From Gammaproteobacteria bacterium (lineage in GTDB: Bacteria; Pseudomonadota; Gammaproteobacteria; Pseudomonadales; Pseudohongiellaceae): 64,000 bases of DNA. Positions within the stretch are counted from its first letter, which is position 1, and each line of letters starts with the position of its first letter. This document shows positions 53,437 to 64,000 of the stretch, piece by piece. The notes beneath the pieces are model-generated. The model was not told where the DNA came from. It made no database searches and saw only the letters and a program-made list of their open reading frames with translations. A program made the position numbers and the translations under genes. The stretch lies in NCBI GenBank assembly GCA_029253585.1, contig JAQWZF010000014.1, positions 1 through 64,000 on the forward strand, read 5' to 3'.

Positions 53437-55998
53437 TCAAAGGCTCCTGGCCACTTCGGTAGTTTCGTAGACTTCAATCTTGTCCCCAACTTTCACGTCG
53501 GTATAGTTCTTAACGCCGATACCGCACTCCATGCCATTGCGGACCTCATTGGCATCGTCCTTAAAGCGTCTCAAGGATTCCAGCTCACCCTCATAGATCA
53601 CAACATTGTCGCGCAGAACTCGAATAGGCTTGCTGCGATAGACAGTACCCTCGATAACCATGCTTCCTGCAATCTGACCAAATTTCGGTGAATTGAACAC
53701 GTCTCGCACTTCCGCCACGCCAACGATCTCTTCGCGAATTTCCGGTGAAAGCATGCCACCCATGATCGCTTTAGTATCATCGATCACATCATAGATCACA
53801 TTGTAGTAACGCAGTTGCAGACCTTCGTTCTCAACGATGTCGCGCGATGACTTATCTGCGCGCACATTGAATCCGATGATCATCGCCTTCGATGTTGCGG
53901 CAAGATGCACATCAGTTTCAGAGATTCCACCAACACCGGAGGCAACGATATTTACTTCAACCTCTTCTGTATTGAGCTTATGCAGAGAACCCACTATAGC
54001 CTCAAGCGAGCCGCGCACATCTGTCTTCAGAATAATATTGAAGACCTTGAGGTCTTCCTTGCCGATACCGGCAAACATAGTCTCTACGAGATTCGACTGT
54101 TGCGATGCCTGCAATGTATCTTTGTGTCGAGTACGTCTGAATTCTGCGATCTCGCGGGCTTTCTTCTCATCGGCGAGAACGACAAACTCGTCTCCTGCCT
54201 CAGGCACACCATTGAGACCCAGAATCTCTACGGGTATAGATGGACCTGCCGTCTTGACTGTCTTGCCAAGCTCATCGACTAGAGCCCGGATACGACCATA
54301 TTCATGGCCTACCAATACCGTATCACCGGATTTTAGTGTTCCGTTCTGTACGAGGACAGAGGCAACCGGGCCACGGCCTTTGTCTAGTCTTGATTCGATT
54401 ACCACGCCTTGCCCTGGTACATCTGCATAGGCTTTTAGCTCCAGCAATTCGGCTTGTAACAAGATGGCTTCCAGTAACTGATCGATGCCCGCACCAGTGA
54501 TAGCTGACACCTCGATAAATTGCGTCTCACCACCCCAATCCTCAGGGATCACTTCCATTGCGGCCAGTTCATTCTTAACACGGTCTACGTCGACGCCTTC
54601 CTTGTCGATCTTGTTAACTGCTACAACCATTGGTACACCAGAGGCTTTAGCATGTTGCACAGCCTCTTCTGTCTGCGGCTTAACACCATCGTCAGCTGCT
54701 ACAACCAGAACAACGACATCTGTTGCCTTCGCCCCGCGTGATCGCATCGCGGTAAATGCCGCGTGGCCAGGTGTGTCGAGAAAACTAATCATGCCGTGAT
54801 CAGTATTAACATGGTATGCACCGATATGCTGCGTAATGCCACCGGCTTCGTGCGAGGCAACTGTCGCCTTACGAATATAATCCAAGAGAGAAGTCTTACC
54901 ATGGTCAACATGACCCATCACTGTAACAACGGGGGCACGGATGACTTCCACTTTACCGGTATCCGCTGTTATCGATTCTGCCAACTGCTCTTCGATAGCA
55001 TCTTCTGATACGAATTTCGGCGTGTGACCCATCTCTTCAACTAATAGCGAGGCCGTATCTTGATCAAGAATCTGATTAATCGTTGCCATGACGCCCATGT
55101 TGAAAAGAGTCTTAACTATTGCAGCAGACTTTACCGACATTTGCTGTGCTAAATCTGGCAGCGTATTGGTTTCGCCTATCTTAATCTCGCGCTTAATGAA
55201 TTCGGTTGGCTTCTCGAAGGCATGTTGCGTAGCTGAAAGACGTGCCTTCCCCTTCCTGCCGCCGCCGCGTCGACCGCGCCCACCCATTTCGTCCACATCG
55301 CCGCCTTCCAAAACGAAGTCGTCGTTAACATGGATAGTTTTTGCCTGCCGTTTGGCTGGCTTGCCCTTGTTCTTGAGATGAGACTTTTTCTTATCGCCAG
55401 ATTCTTCTGATTCTTTCTTGCCCTGTACCTTGCGTTTCGCGCCAGGCTTGTCGGCTCGGGCTGCGGCTGCCTCTTCGGATGGCACCTCAGGCGCTGCATC
55501 TTTCGCATCCTTGGAATCTGACGCAGGAGCTTCCTCCACTTTCTCAGCCGCCTCTGCCGGAGCAGCCTCGGTAGCCTCGGCGCTTGTTGCCTCTGTCGTC
55601 TCGGCAGCAGTATCTACGGGAGACTCTTCAACAGCTTCTGTTAGCGCTGCTTCGTTCTCTAATTCTTCTGGCGCATCCTCTTCAACGGCGCTTCGCTTAA
55701 CATAGGTACGCTTTTTGCGAACTTCTACATTGACAGTCTTACCCCTACCATGGGTAGAGGCAGACTTGAGAGTACCGACAGTTTTTCTCTTGAGAGTGAT
55801 TTTCTTAGGCGCAGCAACGCTCGCCTCAGAATCACCATGACTGCGGCGCAGAAACTGTAATAAAGTGTTCTTGTCGTCATTCGAAATCGGTTCGTCAGCA
55901 TTAGTATGTGACAAGCCAGCCTCTTTAACCTGAGACAACAGCTTATCTACCCCGACTCCGACAACTTCGGCGAGTTCACTTATTGTTACATCTGCCAT
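53437..55998 (-). CDS. infB: Translation initiation factor IF-2
   Basis: This 853-residue GTPase brings initiator fMet-tRNA to the 30S subunit. The N-terminal IF2_N domain (about residues 1-50) is followed by a low-complexity region rich in Ala, Glu and Lys and a Gly/Arg patch ([16 protein letters not shown]). The G domain has GHVDHGKTS near residue 362, DTPGHAAF and NKID, then domains II to IV. GGGAG precedes the ATG. The initiator tRNA gene lies upstream in the same orientation, as in the metY-nusA-infB unit of E. coli. Confidence 0.99.
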   Translation of the reverse strand: MADVTISELAEVVGVGVDKLLSQVKEAGLSHTNADEPISNDDKNTLLQFLRRSHGDSEASVAAPKKITLKRKTVGTLKSASTHGRGKTVNVEVRKKRTYVKRSAVEEDAPEELENEAALTEAVEESPVDTAAETTEATSAEATEAAPAEAAEKVEEAPASDSKDAKDAAPEVPSEEAAAARADKPGAKRKVQGKKESEESGDKKKSHLKNKGKPAKRQAKTIHVNDDFVLEGGDVDEMGGRGRRGGGRKGKARLSATQHAFEKPTEFIKREIKIGETNTLPDLAQQMSVKSAAIVKTLFNMGVMATINQILDQDTASLLVEEMGHTPKFVSEDAIEEQLAESITADTGKVEVIRAPVVTVMGHVDHGKTSLLDYIRKATVASHEAGGITQHIGAYHVNTDHGMISFLDTPGHAAFTAMRSRGAKATDVVVLVVAADDGVKPQTEEAVQHAKASGVPMVVAVNKIDKEGVDVDRVKNELAAMEVIPEDWGGETQFIEVSAITGAGIDQLLEAILLQAELLELKAYADVPGQGVVIESRLDKGRGPVASVLVQNGTLKSGDTVLVGHEYGRIRALVDELGKTVKTAGPSIPVEILGLNGVPEAGDEFVVLADEKKAREIAEFRRTRHKDTLQASQQSNLVETMFAGIGKEDLKVFNIILKTDVRGSLEAIVGSLHKLNTEEVEVNIVASGVGGISETDVHLAATSKAMIIGFNVRADKSSRDIVENEGLQLRYYNVIYDVIDDTKAIMGGMLSPEIREEIVGVAEVRDVFNSPKFGQIAGSMVIEGTVYRSKPIRVLRDNVVIYEGELESLRRFKDDANEVRNGMECGIGVKNYTDVKVGDKIEVYETTEVARSL

Positions 55999-56034
55999 TC
56001 AACTACTCCCATTCACCAACGTACAGATTTGCTG

Positions 56035-57522
56035 CTACTCAAACCATGGAGCGCGCGCAGTCATAATTAACGTGCCGGCGCGTTCTTCATCCATGCCTTC
56101 GATGTCTATTAACTCATCAATAGACTGCTCTGCCAATTCTTCCATATTGAGAATTCCTTTCTTGGCGAGTTCCATTGCCAGTTTTCCATCCATGCCCTCC
56201 ATATTCAAAAGATCGTCTGCGATATTGGCAGCAGATAAATCTTCTTCTGAGGCTATAGCCAAAGTCAGCAATGCGTCCTTGGCTCGATTCCTCAACTCGT
56301 TCGCTATTTCTTCATCGAAGCCATCGATAGCCAGGATCTCATCGAGAGGCACATAGGCGATCTCTTCAAGCGAAGTGAATCCCTCTTGCACTAGAACCTC
56401 AGCCGACTCTTCGTCAACATCGAGTTTCTCAACAAACATATCGATGAAGCTGCTCGCCTCTTGATGTTGCTTCTCGGCGGCTTCTTCTTCGCTCATTACG
56501 TTAATAGTCCAACCAGTTAACTCACTGGAAAGCCTGACGTTCTGACCATTTCTACCGATGGCCTGAGCAAGGTTATCTTCTTCGACGGCGATATCCATCG
56601 TATTGCTGTCTTCATCCACTATGATCGAAGCAACTTCAGCAGGTGACATTGAGTTAATGACTAGCTGAGCTGGATTGTCATCCCAGAGAATGATGTCGAT
56701 GCGCTCATTTGCCAATTCGTTAGACACAACCTGTACCCGCGAACCGCGCATACCTACGCAGGCACCGACTGGATCGATGCGGCCATCATTTGTACCTACA
56801 ACGATCTTCGCTCTCGACCCTGGGTCTCTGGCGGCGGCCTTTATCTCGATCACTTCTTCAGCAATTTCAGGCACTTCAATCTTAAACAACTCGATCAGCA
56901 TATTCGGCGACGTTCGGCTTAGGAACAATTGCGGGCCTCGCTGCTCAGAACGCACATCTATAAGAAGCGCTCGCATTCTGTCTCCCATGCGGAACGTTTC
57001 TCTTGGAATCATTTGATCTCGCGACAGCAGCGCCTCGGCGTTACTGCCTAGATCTACGATGATATTGTCGCGCGTCACTTTCTTTACAGTGCCGGCAACC
57101 AACTCGCCGATGCGATCTTTGTAATCGCCAATTATGATTTCTCTTTCTGCTTCACGTACTTTTTGCACGATAACTTGCTTAGCAGTTTGTGCAGCGATTC
57201 TACCGAACTCTACGTTGTCGATCTTCTCTTCGTAAGTATCTCCAACCGCAAGACCCTTCTTCTTCTCTTGCGCCAGATCGACGGTAAACTGAGTACCCTC
57301 AATCATGTACTCGTCATCTTCGACTACCGTCCAAACCCGGAAGGATTCGTATTCGCCAGTCTCGCGATCGACAGCAACGCGGCAATCGATCTCATCTTCG
57401 TCATTGAGCTTCTTCGTAGCCGTCGCTAATGCAGACTCAATCGCTTCAAAAATCACTTCACGAGAAACACCCTTCTCATTCGAGACGGCGTCCGCAACCA
57501 TTAATATTTCTTTACTCATCAT
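56035..57522 (-). CDS. nusA: Transcription termination/antitermination protein NusA
   Basis: This 495-residue protein has the enterobacterial-type NusA domain order: an N-terminal RNA-polymerase-binding domain, S1 ([28 protein letters not shown]), KH1/KH2 ([25 protein letters not shown] and [19 protein letters not shown]) and two C-terminal acidic repeats near residues 365-495. NusA modulates pausing, termination and antitermination. Two adjacent Met codons open the frame; either may be used. Gap to infB is 36 nt. Confidence 0.98.
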   Translation of the reverse strand: MMSKEILMVADAVSNEKGVSREVIFEAIESALATATKKLNDEDEIDCRVAVDRETGEYESFRVWTVVEDDEYMIEGTQFTVDLAQEKKKGLAVGDTYEEKIDNVEFGRIAAQTAKQVIVQKVREAEREIIIGDYKDRIGELVAGTVKKVTRDNIIVDLGSNAEALLSRDQMIPRETFRMGDRMRALLIDVRSEQRGPQLFLSRTSPNMLIELFKIEVPEIAEEVIEIKAAARDPGSRAKIVVGTNDGRIDPVGACVGMRGSRVQVVSNELANERIDIILWDDNPAQLVINSMSPAEVASIIVDEDSNTMDIAVEEDNLAQAIGRNGQNVRLSSELTGWTINVMSEEEAAEKQHQEASSFIDMFVEKLDVDEESAEVLVQEGFTSLEEIAYVPLDEILAIDGFDEEIANELRNRAKDALLTLAIASEEDLSAANIADDLLNMEGMDGKLAMELAKKGILNMEELAEQSIDELIDIEGMDEERAGTLIMTARAPWFE

Positions 57523-57586
57523 AACAATGTCACCTTACTCAAAGCTCAGATCTGGAACCTAGTCCAGAGCATGGAGTAAAAATCAT

Positions 57587-58045
57587 CTAGTAAACTATGC
57601 TGGCTTTCTCGATATCGGAGTACTCCAAGTCATACTCGGTGCCCTCGACCAATAAACCAACGATGTCTCCTGAAACTTTTATTATTTGTCCTTTAAATTT
57701 ACGCCTGCCTTCGAGTGCTCGTCGTAATTTTAAATTCACTTCACTACCAACATATTGCGCATACTGTTCAATACTGAACAGCGGCCTATCGACGCCAGGA
57801 GATGACACCTCCAAGGTATACTCTCCAGCAATCGGATCTTCGACATCCAATAGAGCGCTTACCTGCCGACTAACCTTTTCGCAATCCTCGATCGTGACAC
57901 CTTCTTCACGTTCGATATAAACCCTCAGTAGAGAATATCTTCCCTGCTGAAGCAGTTCGACACCCCAGAGTTCCAAGCCCAAAGCCTGGACCGTAGTGCC
58001 GATCAATTCTGTTATTAGAACTTCGCTACTATTCACTTTTCTCAA
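57587..58045 (-). CDS. rimP: Ribosome maturation factor RimP
   Basis: This protein of about 150 residues has RimP signatures: ALGLELWGVELLQQGRYSLLRVYIE, GVTIEDCEKVSRQVSALLDVEDPI and YTLEVSSPGVDRPLF. It is needed for 30S assembly. The longest frame starts at TTG 58045; a GTG three codons later (58036) is an alternative, and the ribosome site does not settle it. It heads the rimP-nusA-infB operon, 57-183 nt downstream of a terminator and the initiator tRNA. Confidence 0.96.
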   Translation of the reverse strand: MRKVNSSEVLITELIGTTVQALGLELWGVELLQQGRYSLLRVYIEREEGVTIEDCEKVSRQVSALLDVEDPIAGEYTLEVSSPGVDRPLFSIEQYAQYVGSEVNLKLRRALEGRRKFKGQIIKVSGDIVGLLVEGTEYDLEYSDIEKASIVY

Positions 58046-58101
58046 AGTGCGGCATAAGGGTCTATTAGCCCAGCCGCATCCGGGACTAATCCCCTAGATA
58101 C

Positions 58102-58123
58102 AAAAAATGGGCCAAAGGCCCAC
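58102..58123 (-). terminator. Terminator between the initiator tRNA and rimP
   Basis: On the minus strand TGGGCC-TTT-GGCCCA is followed by TTTTTT. It lies about 105 nt after the tRNA and before rimP, so it can end or attenuate transcription started at the tRNA. Confidence 0.8.
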
Positions 58124-58228
58124 TCTAAAATCTTCTTCGCAGGCTCTATTTAAGCAAGCGAGAAGCTTGGTGTTTGGGAGCCACTAGGGGCTGCCAACTA
58201 CTACTTTTACCAAAAATTGGTAAGAAAT

Positions 58229-58305
<77 letters not shown>

Positions 58306-58561
58306 ACAAATCAAAACTTTCTGATTCTGGCTGGCTCCGATTTACTTCAACTCGGAGCTCTTATCAATTCTATTCACCGACAATATGACCGGTGTTCTTA
58401 CTAAACGGGTTATCCTCGCAACAAATCTAAATTTCTAGCTTTGGAAAAGCGCCGATTCGCTCACCCAATAAGTCCTTGTTTTATAAGGAAATAATCTATG
58501 GCGATGAAATTAGAGCCCTATTTCGCAAGGGGAGCAAATTATAAGGACTAGTTGGGTCTAA

Positions 58562-58642
58562 GGTCAAGGTTTTACGCGGCTTTCGCGGGAATTTAGGTTC
58601 TCCCGCCGCGTTGACCCGAAATCGGCATGAGGGTCCGATTTC
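58562..58642 (-). other. Structured spacer between the two tRNA genes
   Basis: Three nested stems can form: 58562-58567 with 58611-58616, 58575-58579 with 58606-58610, and 58586-58590 with 58601-58605. A separate perfect 8-bp inverted repeat follows (58618-58625 with 58635-58642), only 8 nt from the 3' end of the tRNA-Leu gene. No T run is present. Possible tRNA-processing or termination element, or a small RNA. The remainder of the 344-nt tRNA spacer shows nothing else. Confidence 0.4.
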
Positions 58643-58649
58643 AAAGATT

Positions 58650-58735
58650 TGGTGCCGAAGGCCGGACTTGAACCGGCACGACCAGAGGTCACTACCCCCT
58701 CAAGGTAGCGTGTCTACCAATTTCACCACTTCGGC
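58650..58735 (-). tRNA. tRNA-Leu (anticodon GAG)
   Basis: The 86-nt class II tRNA has a long variable arm and encoded CCA. The sequence starts GCCGAAGTGGTGAAATTGG and the anticodon loop is CTTGAGG (GAG). It matches leuU-type tRNA-Leu. It is found just after secG, the position it has in many Gammaproteobacteria. Confidence 0.95.
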
Positions 58736-58750
58736 TAATTCTTATTTATC

Positions 58751-59137
58751 CTAGTTATCGTTGCCAGGCAGGCTAGGCACGTCGTCAGCACTCGATGTTG
58801 ACGCAGGCGCCTCATCCAGTTGAGGTACATCAGACGCAGGTGTTGAGATCTCCTGCAACAGCTCTTCATTTACCAGTGGCGAGTTTGCAGCACCACCCAG
58901 GGAAGACTGATTCTTGGCAAACACAGCCAGAGAGAGGCTGGTAATAAAAAATATCGTAGCGCCGATAGTCGTAGCCCGCACCAAGAAATTACCGCTGCCT
59001 GAGGCGCCAAATACAGTTTGCGAGGCACCTGCACCAAAAGAAGCTCCAGCGTCTGCGCCTTTGCCCTGCTGCAAGAGAACCAAGCCAATTATCGCGATGG
59101 CTACAATTACGTGAACTACAACTACTATCGTCTGCAT
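58751..59137 (-). CDS. secG: Protein translocase subunit SecG
   Basis: This 128-residue protein has two membrane helices (about residues 3-22 and 52-72) with the SecG pattern VLLQQGKGADAGASFGAGASQTVFGASGSGNFLVR between them in sequence. The C-terminus is a long acidic, Pro/Ser-rich tail. SecG associates with SecYE to assist protein export. The gap to tpiA is 5 nt. Confidence 0.97.
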   Translation of the reverse strand: MQTIVVVVHVIVAIAIIGLVLLQQGKGADAGASFGAGASQTVFGASGSGNFLVRATTIGATIFFITSLSLAVFAKNQSSLGGAANSPLVNEELLQEISTPASDVPQLDEAPASTSSADDVPSLPGNDN

Positions 59138-59142
59138 GATCG

Positions 59143-59904
59143 TTAATCCGCACTTTTACAAATGGATATAAATTCTTCAGCCTTTAAAGAGGCCCCACCA
59201 ACCAAACCACCGTCAATACCGGTCTGGTCAAACAACTCTGTCGCACTGGAGGCCTTGACACTGCCACCGTATAAAATTCTTACACCTGCCGCGATAGTCG
59301 AGTCCGACTTCGCAATATGTTCTCGAAGCACCCTATGAATGCCCTGTGCCTGCTCCGGGCTTGCAGTCTTTCCCGTGCCGATTGCCCAAATAGGCTCGTA
59401 GGCAATAACAGCCGATTGTAACGCCTCGACACCCGCCGCGGCTATTACCGCATCTAGCTGACTTAGCACGACTTCTTCGCTTGAGCCCTGCTCTCTTTGC
59501 TGCAGCGACTCCCCCACACAGAGGATAGGAAACAAGCCACCCTCCTGCACTGCCTGAAATTTCGCAGCCACTGCCTGATCTGTTTCAGCGAATATCTCGC
59601 GTCTTTCGGAATGCCCTACAATAACGTAGGTGACTCCATACTCCGCCAACATAGGAGCTGAAACCTCACCGGTAAAAGAACCGTGCGGCTGGGGATACAG
59701 ATTCTGCGCTGCCAACTTGAGGTGTTTAACCCCCACCTGCTGGCTTAATTGCGCCGCCAGGTCCAGATGCAGAAACGTCGGCGCTACAGCTATCTCGACG
59801 TCATTTAAGCTAGCTGTACCGGCGGCTACATCGTCGATCAACTGTCGCACCTGAGCGCGCGAGCCATGCATCTTCCAGTTTCCGACAACCAATTTTTGAC
59901 GCAT
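59143..59904 (-). CDS. tpiA: Triosephosphate isomerase
   Basis: This 253-residue enzyme interconverts dihydroxyacetone phosphate and glyceraldehyde-3-phosphate. Family residues are present: Asn and Lys in VVGNWKMHGS, the catalytic His in YVIVGHSERRE, the catalytic Glu in AYEPIWAIGTGKTA, and the phosphate loop ILYGGSVK. It is between glmM and secG, the usual place in Pseudomonas-like genomes. Confidence 0.98.
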   Translation of the reverse strand: MRQKLVVGNWKMHGSRAQVRQLIDDVAAGTASLNDVEIAVAPTFLHLDLAAQLSQQVGVKHLKLAAQNLYPQPHGSFTGEVSAPMLAEYGVTYVIVGHSERREIFAETDQAVAAKFQAVQEGGLFPILCVGESLQQREQGSSEEVVLSQLDAVIAAAGVEALQSAVIAYEPIWAIGTGKTASPEQAQGIHRVLREHIAKSDSTIAAGVRILYGGSVKASSATELFDQTGIDGGLVGGASLKAEEFISICKSAD

Positions 59905-59948
59905 GCTTACAAATCCAGAAGAGCGAACTTTTGAGCTAATCTAAAACA

Positions 59949-59964
59949 GCCCGCCAAAACGGGC
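59949..59964 (-). terminator. Weak hairpin between glmM and tpiA
   Basis: On the minus strand GCCCG-TTTTGG-CGGGC is followed by TGTTTTAG. The stem is only 5 bp, so it may attenuate rather than terminate glmM transcripts. Confidence 0.4.
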
Positions 59965-60012
59965 GCCAATACTAACTAAGATACATGGGTCTTGCAACAC
60001 GACAAGCATCTC

Positions 60013-61374
60013 TTAGGCCGCCGCACCCACTTCATTGCCAACGACTTCAGCCAGTTCTTCCGCGAGCATGAGCACCTCGGCGGCATCTTCGCCCTCTACC
60101 ATCACCCGTATTACAGGCTCGGTGCCCGATGGTCGCAATAGCACACGCCCCTTGGGGCCCAGCTTAGCCTCTACTCTTGACACAGCCTGCTGCACTTTCT
60201 TGCTGGCTGAAACTTCAGCAGATTCAGCGATGCGTACGTTAACCATGGACTGCGGGTACTTGTTTATCTTACTGACAAGTTCTGCAAGGGAACTCTGGCT
60301 ACTCGAAATTGCGGACAAGGCCTGCAGCGCCGAGACAATACCGTCTCCGGTTGTCGTCTTATCCAGACAGATTATGTGCCCGGAGGATTCTCCGCCAAGG
60401 ATCCAGCCGCGCTTGAGCAACTCCTGCATGACGTAACGATCTCCAACAGCACTCCTGGCAAAGGGAATATCCAGCGCGTCTAGCGCCTGTTCCACACCCA
60501 GATTACTCATCGACGTACCCACCACGCCGCCAAAATCAATATTCTGGCGCCGCCTGTCGCGCGCGATGATATAGAGTATTTCATCCCCATCCACAATATT
60601 GCCAAGATGATCAACCATGACCACACGGTCACCGTCGCCATCGAACGCAATGCCTAAATCAGCCTGTTCTTGCAGCACGGCTTCAACCAGTTTCTCTGGC
60701 GATGTTGAGCCGCTATTCTCATTGATATTTAGGCCGTCCGGACTAACTCCAATCGCAATCACCGAGGCACCGAGCTCCTCAAATACACTAGGCGCGATGT
60801 GATAGGTCGAGCCATGAGCGCAGTCGAGGACTATCTTAAGTCCGTTGACCTTTAGGTCAGAGTCAACTCGGCTTTTGCAGAATTCAATATACCTGCCAGC
60901 TGCATCGGGAACACGCGAGGCCTTGCCCAAGGATCGCGGGTGAACGGTTGAGGTGGTTTTTGCCAGCTGTTCCTCGATAGCAAACTCGATCTCATCGTCC
61001 AGCTTGCTGCCATCGCCCGAGAAGAATTTGATGCCGTTATCCTGAAAGGAATTGTGGGAGGCGCTGATAACAATACCCGCCTGAGCTCGAAGCGTGCGGG
61101 TCAGATAGGCGATAGCAGGCGTAGGCATTGGCCCCAATAGATTGATATCGACCCCTGCCGCCGTTACACCGGCCTCGAGCGCCGCCTCAAACATATAGCC
61201 GGATATACGCGTATCCTTGCCGATGAGAATCTTGTTACGCGCCCCACCTTTCTTCGCGAACACGGTGCCTGCCGCCCATCCAAGTTTCAACATGAAATCT
61301 GGAGTTATTGGCGCAGTACCTACGGCACCGCGTATGCCATCCGTACCAAAATATTGTTTTGTATTTTTAGTCAT
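60013..61374 (-). CDS. glmM: Phosphoglucosamine mutase
   Basis: This 453-residue enzyme converts glucosamine-6-phosphate to glucosamine-1-phosphate for peptidoglycan and LPS synthesis. It shows the N-terminal [11 protein letters not shown], the phosphoserine loop [15 protein letters not shown] with the active Ser near residue 106, the metal loop DGDGDRVVM and the phosphate-binding [12 protein letters not shown]. It is 8 nt downstream of folP on the same strand. Confidence 0.98.
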   Translation of the reverse strand: MTKNTKQYFGTDGIRGAVGTAPITPDFMLKLGWAAGTVFAKKGGARNKILIGKDTRISGYMFEAALEAGVTAAGVDINLLGPMPTPAIAYLTRTLRAQAGIVISASHNSFQDNGIKFFSGDGSKLDDEIEFAIEEQLAKTTSTVHPRSLGKASRVPDAAGRYIEFCKSRVDSDLKVNGLKIVLDCAHGSTYHIAPSVFEELGASVIAIGVSPDGLNINENSGSTSPEKLVEAVLQEQADLGIAFDGDGDRVVMVDHLGNIVDGDEILYIIARDRRRQNIDFGGVVGTSMSNLGVEQALDALDIPFARSAVGDRYVMQELLKRGWILGGESSGHIICLDKTTTGDGIVSALQALSAISSSQSSLAELVSKINKYPQSMVNVRIAESAEVSASKKVQQAVSRVEAKLGPKGRVLLRPSGTEPVIRVMVEGEDAAEVLMLAEELAEVVGNEVGAAA

Positions 61375-61382
61375 AGCGAATT

Positions 61383-62246
61383 TTACTCGGCGCTTGAATA
61401 TTCCGAGTTTACTCTAATTGCATCCATGGTGGCAGCAACATCGTGAGTGCGAATTATTCTCGCCCCCGAGGCGAGCGCTAGTGTGGTCGCAGCAATGGAA
61501 CCCGCCAACCTCTGATCAACCGGCCGCACTACAACCTCACCAATCATGGATTTACGCGACAGACCCACTAGCAGAGGTATCTCAAGCTGAGAAAAATACC
61601 CAAGGTTTTTTAATAGCTGATAATTGTGTTGCACAGTCTTGCCGAAGCCGAAGCCAGGGTCGATCAACAGACGGTCTTGCTCTATCCCGCATTCCAGAGA
61701 GTATGCTACTCGGGATTTCAGAAAATCGAATACCTCGAGCACTACACTGTCATAGGAGGGAGTTTTCTGCATAGTGCTAGGCGCACCCTGCATATGCATC
61801 AAGCAGACAGCTGCCTTAGTCGAGGCTATCATTTCTGCCGCTCCGGGTATCGCCAGTGCGCGAATATCGTTAATCAACTGAGCACCGCTTTTCAGAGCTT
61901 CTTTCATCACCACAGGTGAGCTCGTGTCGACCGAGACACACACATCCAGGCTTGAGCTGATTGCCGCAATTAGGGGGATGACTCGATCGAGCTCTTCCTG
62001 CTCGCTAACCGTCGCCGCACCGGGGCGAGTAGACTCTCCGCCCACATCGATAAAGGTAGCACCTTCGGCAACCATGGTCTCGGCGCGAAACAGAGCCTTG
62101 TCGATATCTAGTTGAAAGGAGGCGGCTCCCGATCTTTGCAGCTCGGCACCATCGGAGAAAGAGTCAGGTGTAGCATTTATGATGCCCATGCAAACAGGAG
62201 AAGACAGACCAATCTGTCTATCTCCTGCTGTAAGGCAATCAATCAC
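61383..62246 (-). CDS. folP: Dihydropteroate synthase
   Basis: This 287-residue enzyme joins p-aminobenzoate to dihydropterin pyrophosphate in folate synthesis and is the sulfonamide target. Conserved blocks are [80 protein letters not shown] and IRTHDVAAT. It lies between ftsH (21-nt gap) and glmM, as in most Gammaproteobacteria. Confidence 0.98.
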   Translation of the reverse strand: MIDCLTAGDRQIGLSSPVCMGIINATPDSFSDGAELQRSGAASFQLDIDKALFRAETMVAEGATFIDVGGESTRPGAATVSEQEELDRVIPLIAAISSSLDVCVSVDTSSPVVMKEALKSGAQLINDIRALAIPGAAEMIASTKAAVCLMHMQGAPSTMQKTPSYDSVVLEVFDFLKSRVAYSLECGIEQDRLLIDPGFGFGKTVQHNYQLLKNLGYFSQLEIPLLVGLSRKSMIGEVVVRPVDQRLAGSIAATTLALASGARIIRTHDVAATMDAIRVNSEYSSAE

Positions 62247-62267
62247 GGTTAAGAACTATCTTTAAGG

Positions 62268-64000
62268 CTAGTGTTCGCTGGCAGGTCCACCGATGTTTCC
62301 AGACTTACCTAGATCTTCATTCTTCACTTCAGTAGCGCTGGATCCACCACTATCTGAATTACTGGAATCGGTATCCGACCAATCGGCTGGCGGTCTAGGT
62401 TTCTCACCATTCATGATATCGTCTATCTGATCGACATCGATAGTCTCGTATTCCATCAGAGCGTCTTTCATCATCTCCAACTTTTCACGATTATCTTCGA
62501 GAATCTTCTCAGCCCTGCCGTAGCATTCATCGATAATCTTACGCACTTCAGTATCGATAGAGATCGCCGTATTACCCGAAAAGGACTTCGACTGCGAGGC
62601 GGCCGAGCGACCTAGAAATACCTCACCTTCGTCTTCCGAATACAGAAGCGGGCCTAATTCTTCGGACAGGCCCCACTTGGTGACCATGTTGCGGGCCATC
62701 TCGGTTGCACGCTGAATATCGTTTGAGGCACCTGTCGTGACGCCATCTTTGCCAAGCGTCATCTCTTCTGCGATGCGTCCGCCGTAGAGGCTGCATATCT
62801 GACTCAAGATAGTCTGCCTACTCAAGCTGTAGCGATCTTCCTCAGGCAGGAACATAGTCACACCTAAGGCACGACCACGGGGAATAATGCTAACTTTATA
62901 GACAGGATCATGATCTGGAACTATACGCCCAACGATCGCATGCCCCGACTCGTGGTAAGCCGTATTCATTCTTTCCTTCTCAGACATCACCATCGACTTG
63001 CGCTCTGCGCCCATCATGATCTTGTCTTTAGCTTTTTCAAACTCTTCCATCGTGACCAGGCGTTTGCCTGCTCTGGCAGAAAACAGCGCTGCCTCGTTAA
63101 CTAGGTTAGCAAGATCTGCACCGGAAAAGCCTGGTGTACCGCGCGCGATCACACTCGCTCTTACGTTGTCATTAATAGGCACCTTACGCATATGCACCTT
63201 TAAGATCTGTTCACGACCACGGATATCCGGTAAGCCAACAACAACTTGACGGTCGAATCGACCCGGGCGTAATAGTGCCGGGTCTAACACGTCGGGTCTG
63301 TTTGTCGCCGCAACAACTATCACGCCGTCATTACCTTCGAAACCATCCATCTCGACGAGTAGCTGGTTAAGCGTCTGCTCGCGCTCGTCGTGTCCACCGC
63401 CTAATCCAGCACCACGATGGCGACCGACCGCGTCTATCTCATCGATGAAAATAATACAGGGCGCCTGTTTCTTCGCCTGCTCAAACATATCTCGGACACG
63501 GGAGGCACCCACACCCACAAACATCTCTACGAAGTCTGAACCCGAAATCGAAAAGAAAGGAACCTTCGCTTCACCGGCGATAGCCTTGGCTAGCAAGGTC
63601 TTACCCGTACCGGGCTGACCTACCATTAACACACCGCGAGGGATTCGGCCGCCCAAGCGCTGGAACTTGTCTGGCTCGCGCAAGAATTCCACTAACTCCT
63701 GCACATCCTCTTTCGCCTCGTCGACACCCGCCACATCTGCGAAGGTGACCTTGATCTGGTCTTCGCCCAATAGCTTGGCCTTGCTCTTGCCGAATGACAT
63801 CGGGCCACCTTTGCCACCGGCGCCGCCACCCTGCATCTGTCGCATAAAGAATAGAAAGAGCGCGACAATTATCAATATCGGGAAGATAGAAAGGAGTAGA
63901 TCAGTCCATATGCTGCGCTGTTCAGGCTCGTTAGCTGTTACATCGACGTCATTCTCAAACAGGTCGTTCAGCAGTTGATCATCGCCGATAAGCGGCATGA
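62268..64000 (-). CDS. ftsH: ATP-dependent zinc metalloprotease FtsH, 5' end outside window
   Basis: The frame is open to the window edge; the apparent Met near 63998 is inside the periplasmic domain, so about 60 to 70 N-terminal residues are missing. The visible protein has the second membrane helix ([19 protein letters not shown]), the AAA+ domain with Walker A GQPGTGKT, Walker B FIDEID and the second-region-of-homology Arg residues, and the zinc site HESGH. A Ser/Gly-rich tail ends it. FtsH degrades membrane and regulatory proteins such as LpxC and sigma 32. Confidence 0.98.
   Translation of the reverse strand, partial: MPLIGDDQLLNDLFENDVDVTANEPEQRSIWTDLLLSIFPILIIVALFLFFMRQMQGGGAGGKGGPMSFGKSKAKLLGEDQIKVTFADVAGVDEAKEDVQELVEFLREPDKFQRLGGRIPRGVLMVGQPGTGKTLLAKAIAGEAKVPFFSISGSDFVEMFVGVGASRVRDMFEQAKKQAPCIIFIDEIDAVGRHRGAGLGGGHDEREQTLNQLLVEMDGFEGNDGVIVVAATNRPDVLDPALLRPGRFDRQVVVGLPDIRGREQILKVHMRKVPINDNVRASVIARGTPGFSGADLANLVNEAALFSARAGKRLVTMEEFEKAKDKIMMGAERKSMVMSEKERMNTAYHESGHAIVGRIVPDHDPVYKVSIIPRGRALGVTMFLPEEDRYSLSRQTILSQICSLYGGRIAEEMTLGKDGVTTGASNDIQRATEMARNMVTKWGLSEELGPLLYSEDEGEVFLGRSAASQSKSFSGNTAISIDTEVRKIIDECYGRAEKILEDNREKLEMMKDALMEYETIDVDQIDDIMNGEKPRPPADWSDTDSSNSDSGGSSATEVKNEDLGKSGNIGGPASEH

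Noticed and set aside
53837..54430. 197-codon plus-strand frame opposite infB
   Set aside because: Ser/Thr/Arg-rich shadow of IF-2; the IF-2 motifs are unmistakable.
55480..55720. Low-complexity Ala/Glu-rich segment considered as a repeat element
   Set aside because: It is the normal linker region of IF-2 and varies widely in length among species.

Overview
The window reads as chromosomal DNA of an aerobic, probably marine gammaproteobacterium. The strongest evidence is the right third: ftsH-folP-glmM-tpiA-secG-tRNA-Leu(GAG), initiator tRNA-Met, then rimP-nusA-infB-rbfA-truB-rpsO-pnp, all on the minus strand, which is the classic gammaproteobacterial order. TonB receptor, lipoprotein sulfatase, PQQ dehydrogenases, iron-sulfur photolyase and fused isobutyryl-CoA mutase genes fit a free-living marine heterotroph. 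I cannot name a genus.

Layout. 0-10.4 kb: a thioesterase fragment, a GST, an unusual Nramp-like transporter, then an aromatic meta-cleavage cluster of homoprotocatechuate (hpa) type. hpaH-hpaI are on the plus strand; hpaE-hpaD-FAH hydrolase and a PanE-like reductase are on the minus strand behind a sulfatase lipoprotein. 10.8-14.8 kb: a broken copper oxidase (copA) with a His-rich metal-binding protein, a ThDP enzyme of acetolactate-synthase type and a hydrolase remnant. 15.1-21.6 kb: a light/lipid-stress block of TIGR03643 protein and Fe-S photolyase (plus strand) facing an FAD oxidoreductase-DUF1365-Cfa-CNMT-like methyltransferase operon (minus strand). A short hairpin repeat occurs at both ends of that operon. 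22-31 kb: a membrane PQQ glucose dehydrogenase, a beta-lactamase-fold hydrolase, a PVA-dehydrogenase-like PQQ protein, CinA, a frameshifted pseudouridine synthase, and a tandem pair of secreted esterases, the second closely resembling PET hydrolases and cutinases. 31-40.4 kb: several decayed genes (esterase, MFS transporter, metallophosphoesterase, threonine dehydratase) among intact methyltransferase, amidohydrolase and TonB receptor genes. 40.4-48.6 kb: EamA transporter, alpha/beta hydrolase with an Ala in the nucleophile position, IcmF, and a two-gene operon of a cytochrome c/PHM-like protein and an unknown secreted protein. 49.4-64 kb: the housekeeping translation and cell-envelope block.

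How the genes fit together. The hpa genes encode ring cleavage of a homoprotocatechuate-like catechol, semialdehyde oxidation, decarboxylation, hydration and aldol cleavage. The ring hydroxylase and a separate isomerase are not in the window. The photolyase block pairs DNA repair with membrane-lipid modification, as in light or singlet-oxygen regulons. At least seven genes between 10.8 and 40.4 kb are broken by stops, frameshifts or internal deletions, whereas the housekeeping block is intact, so the accessory region seems to be under relaxed selection.
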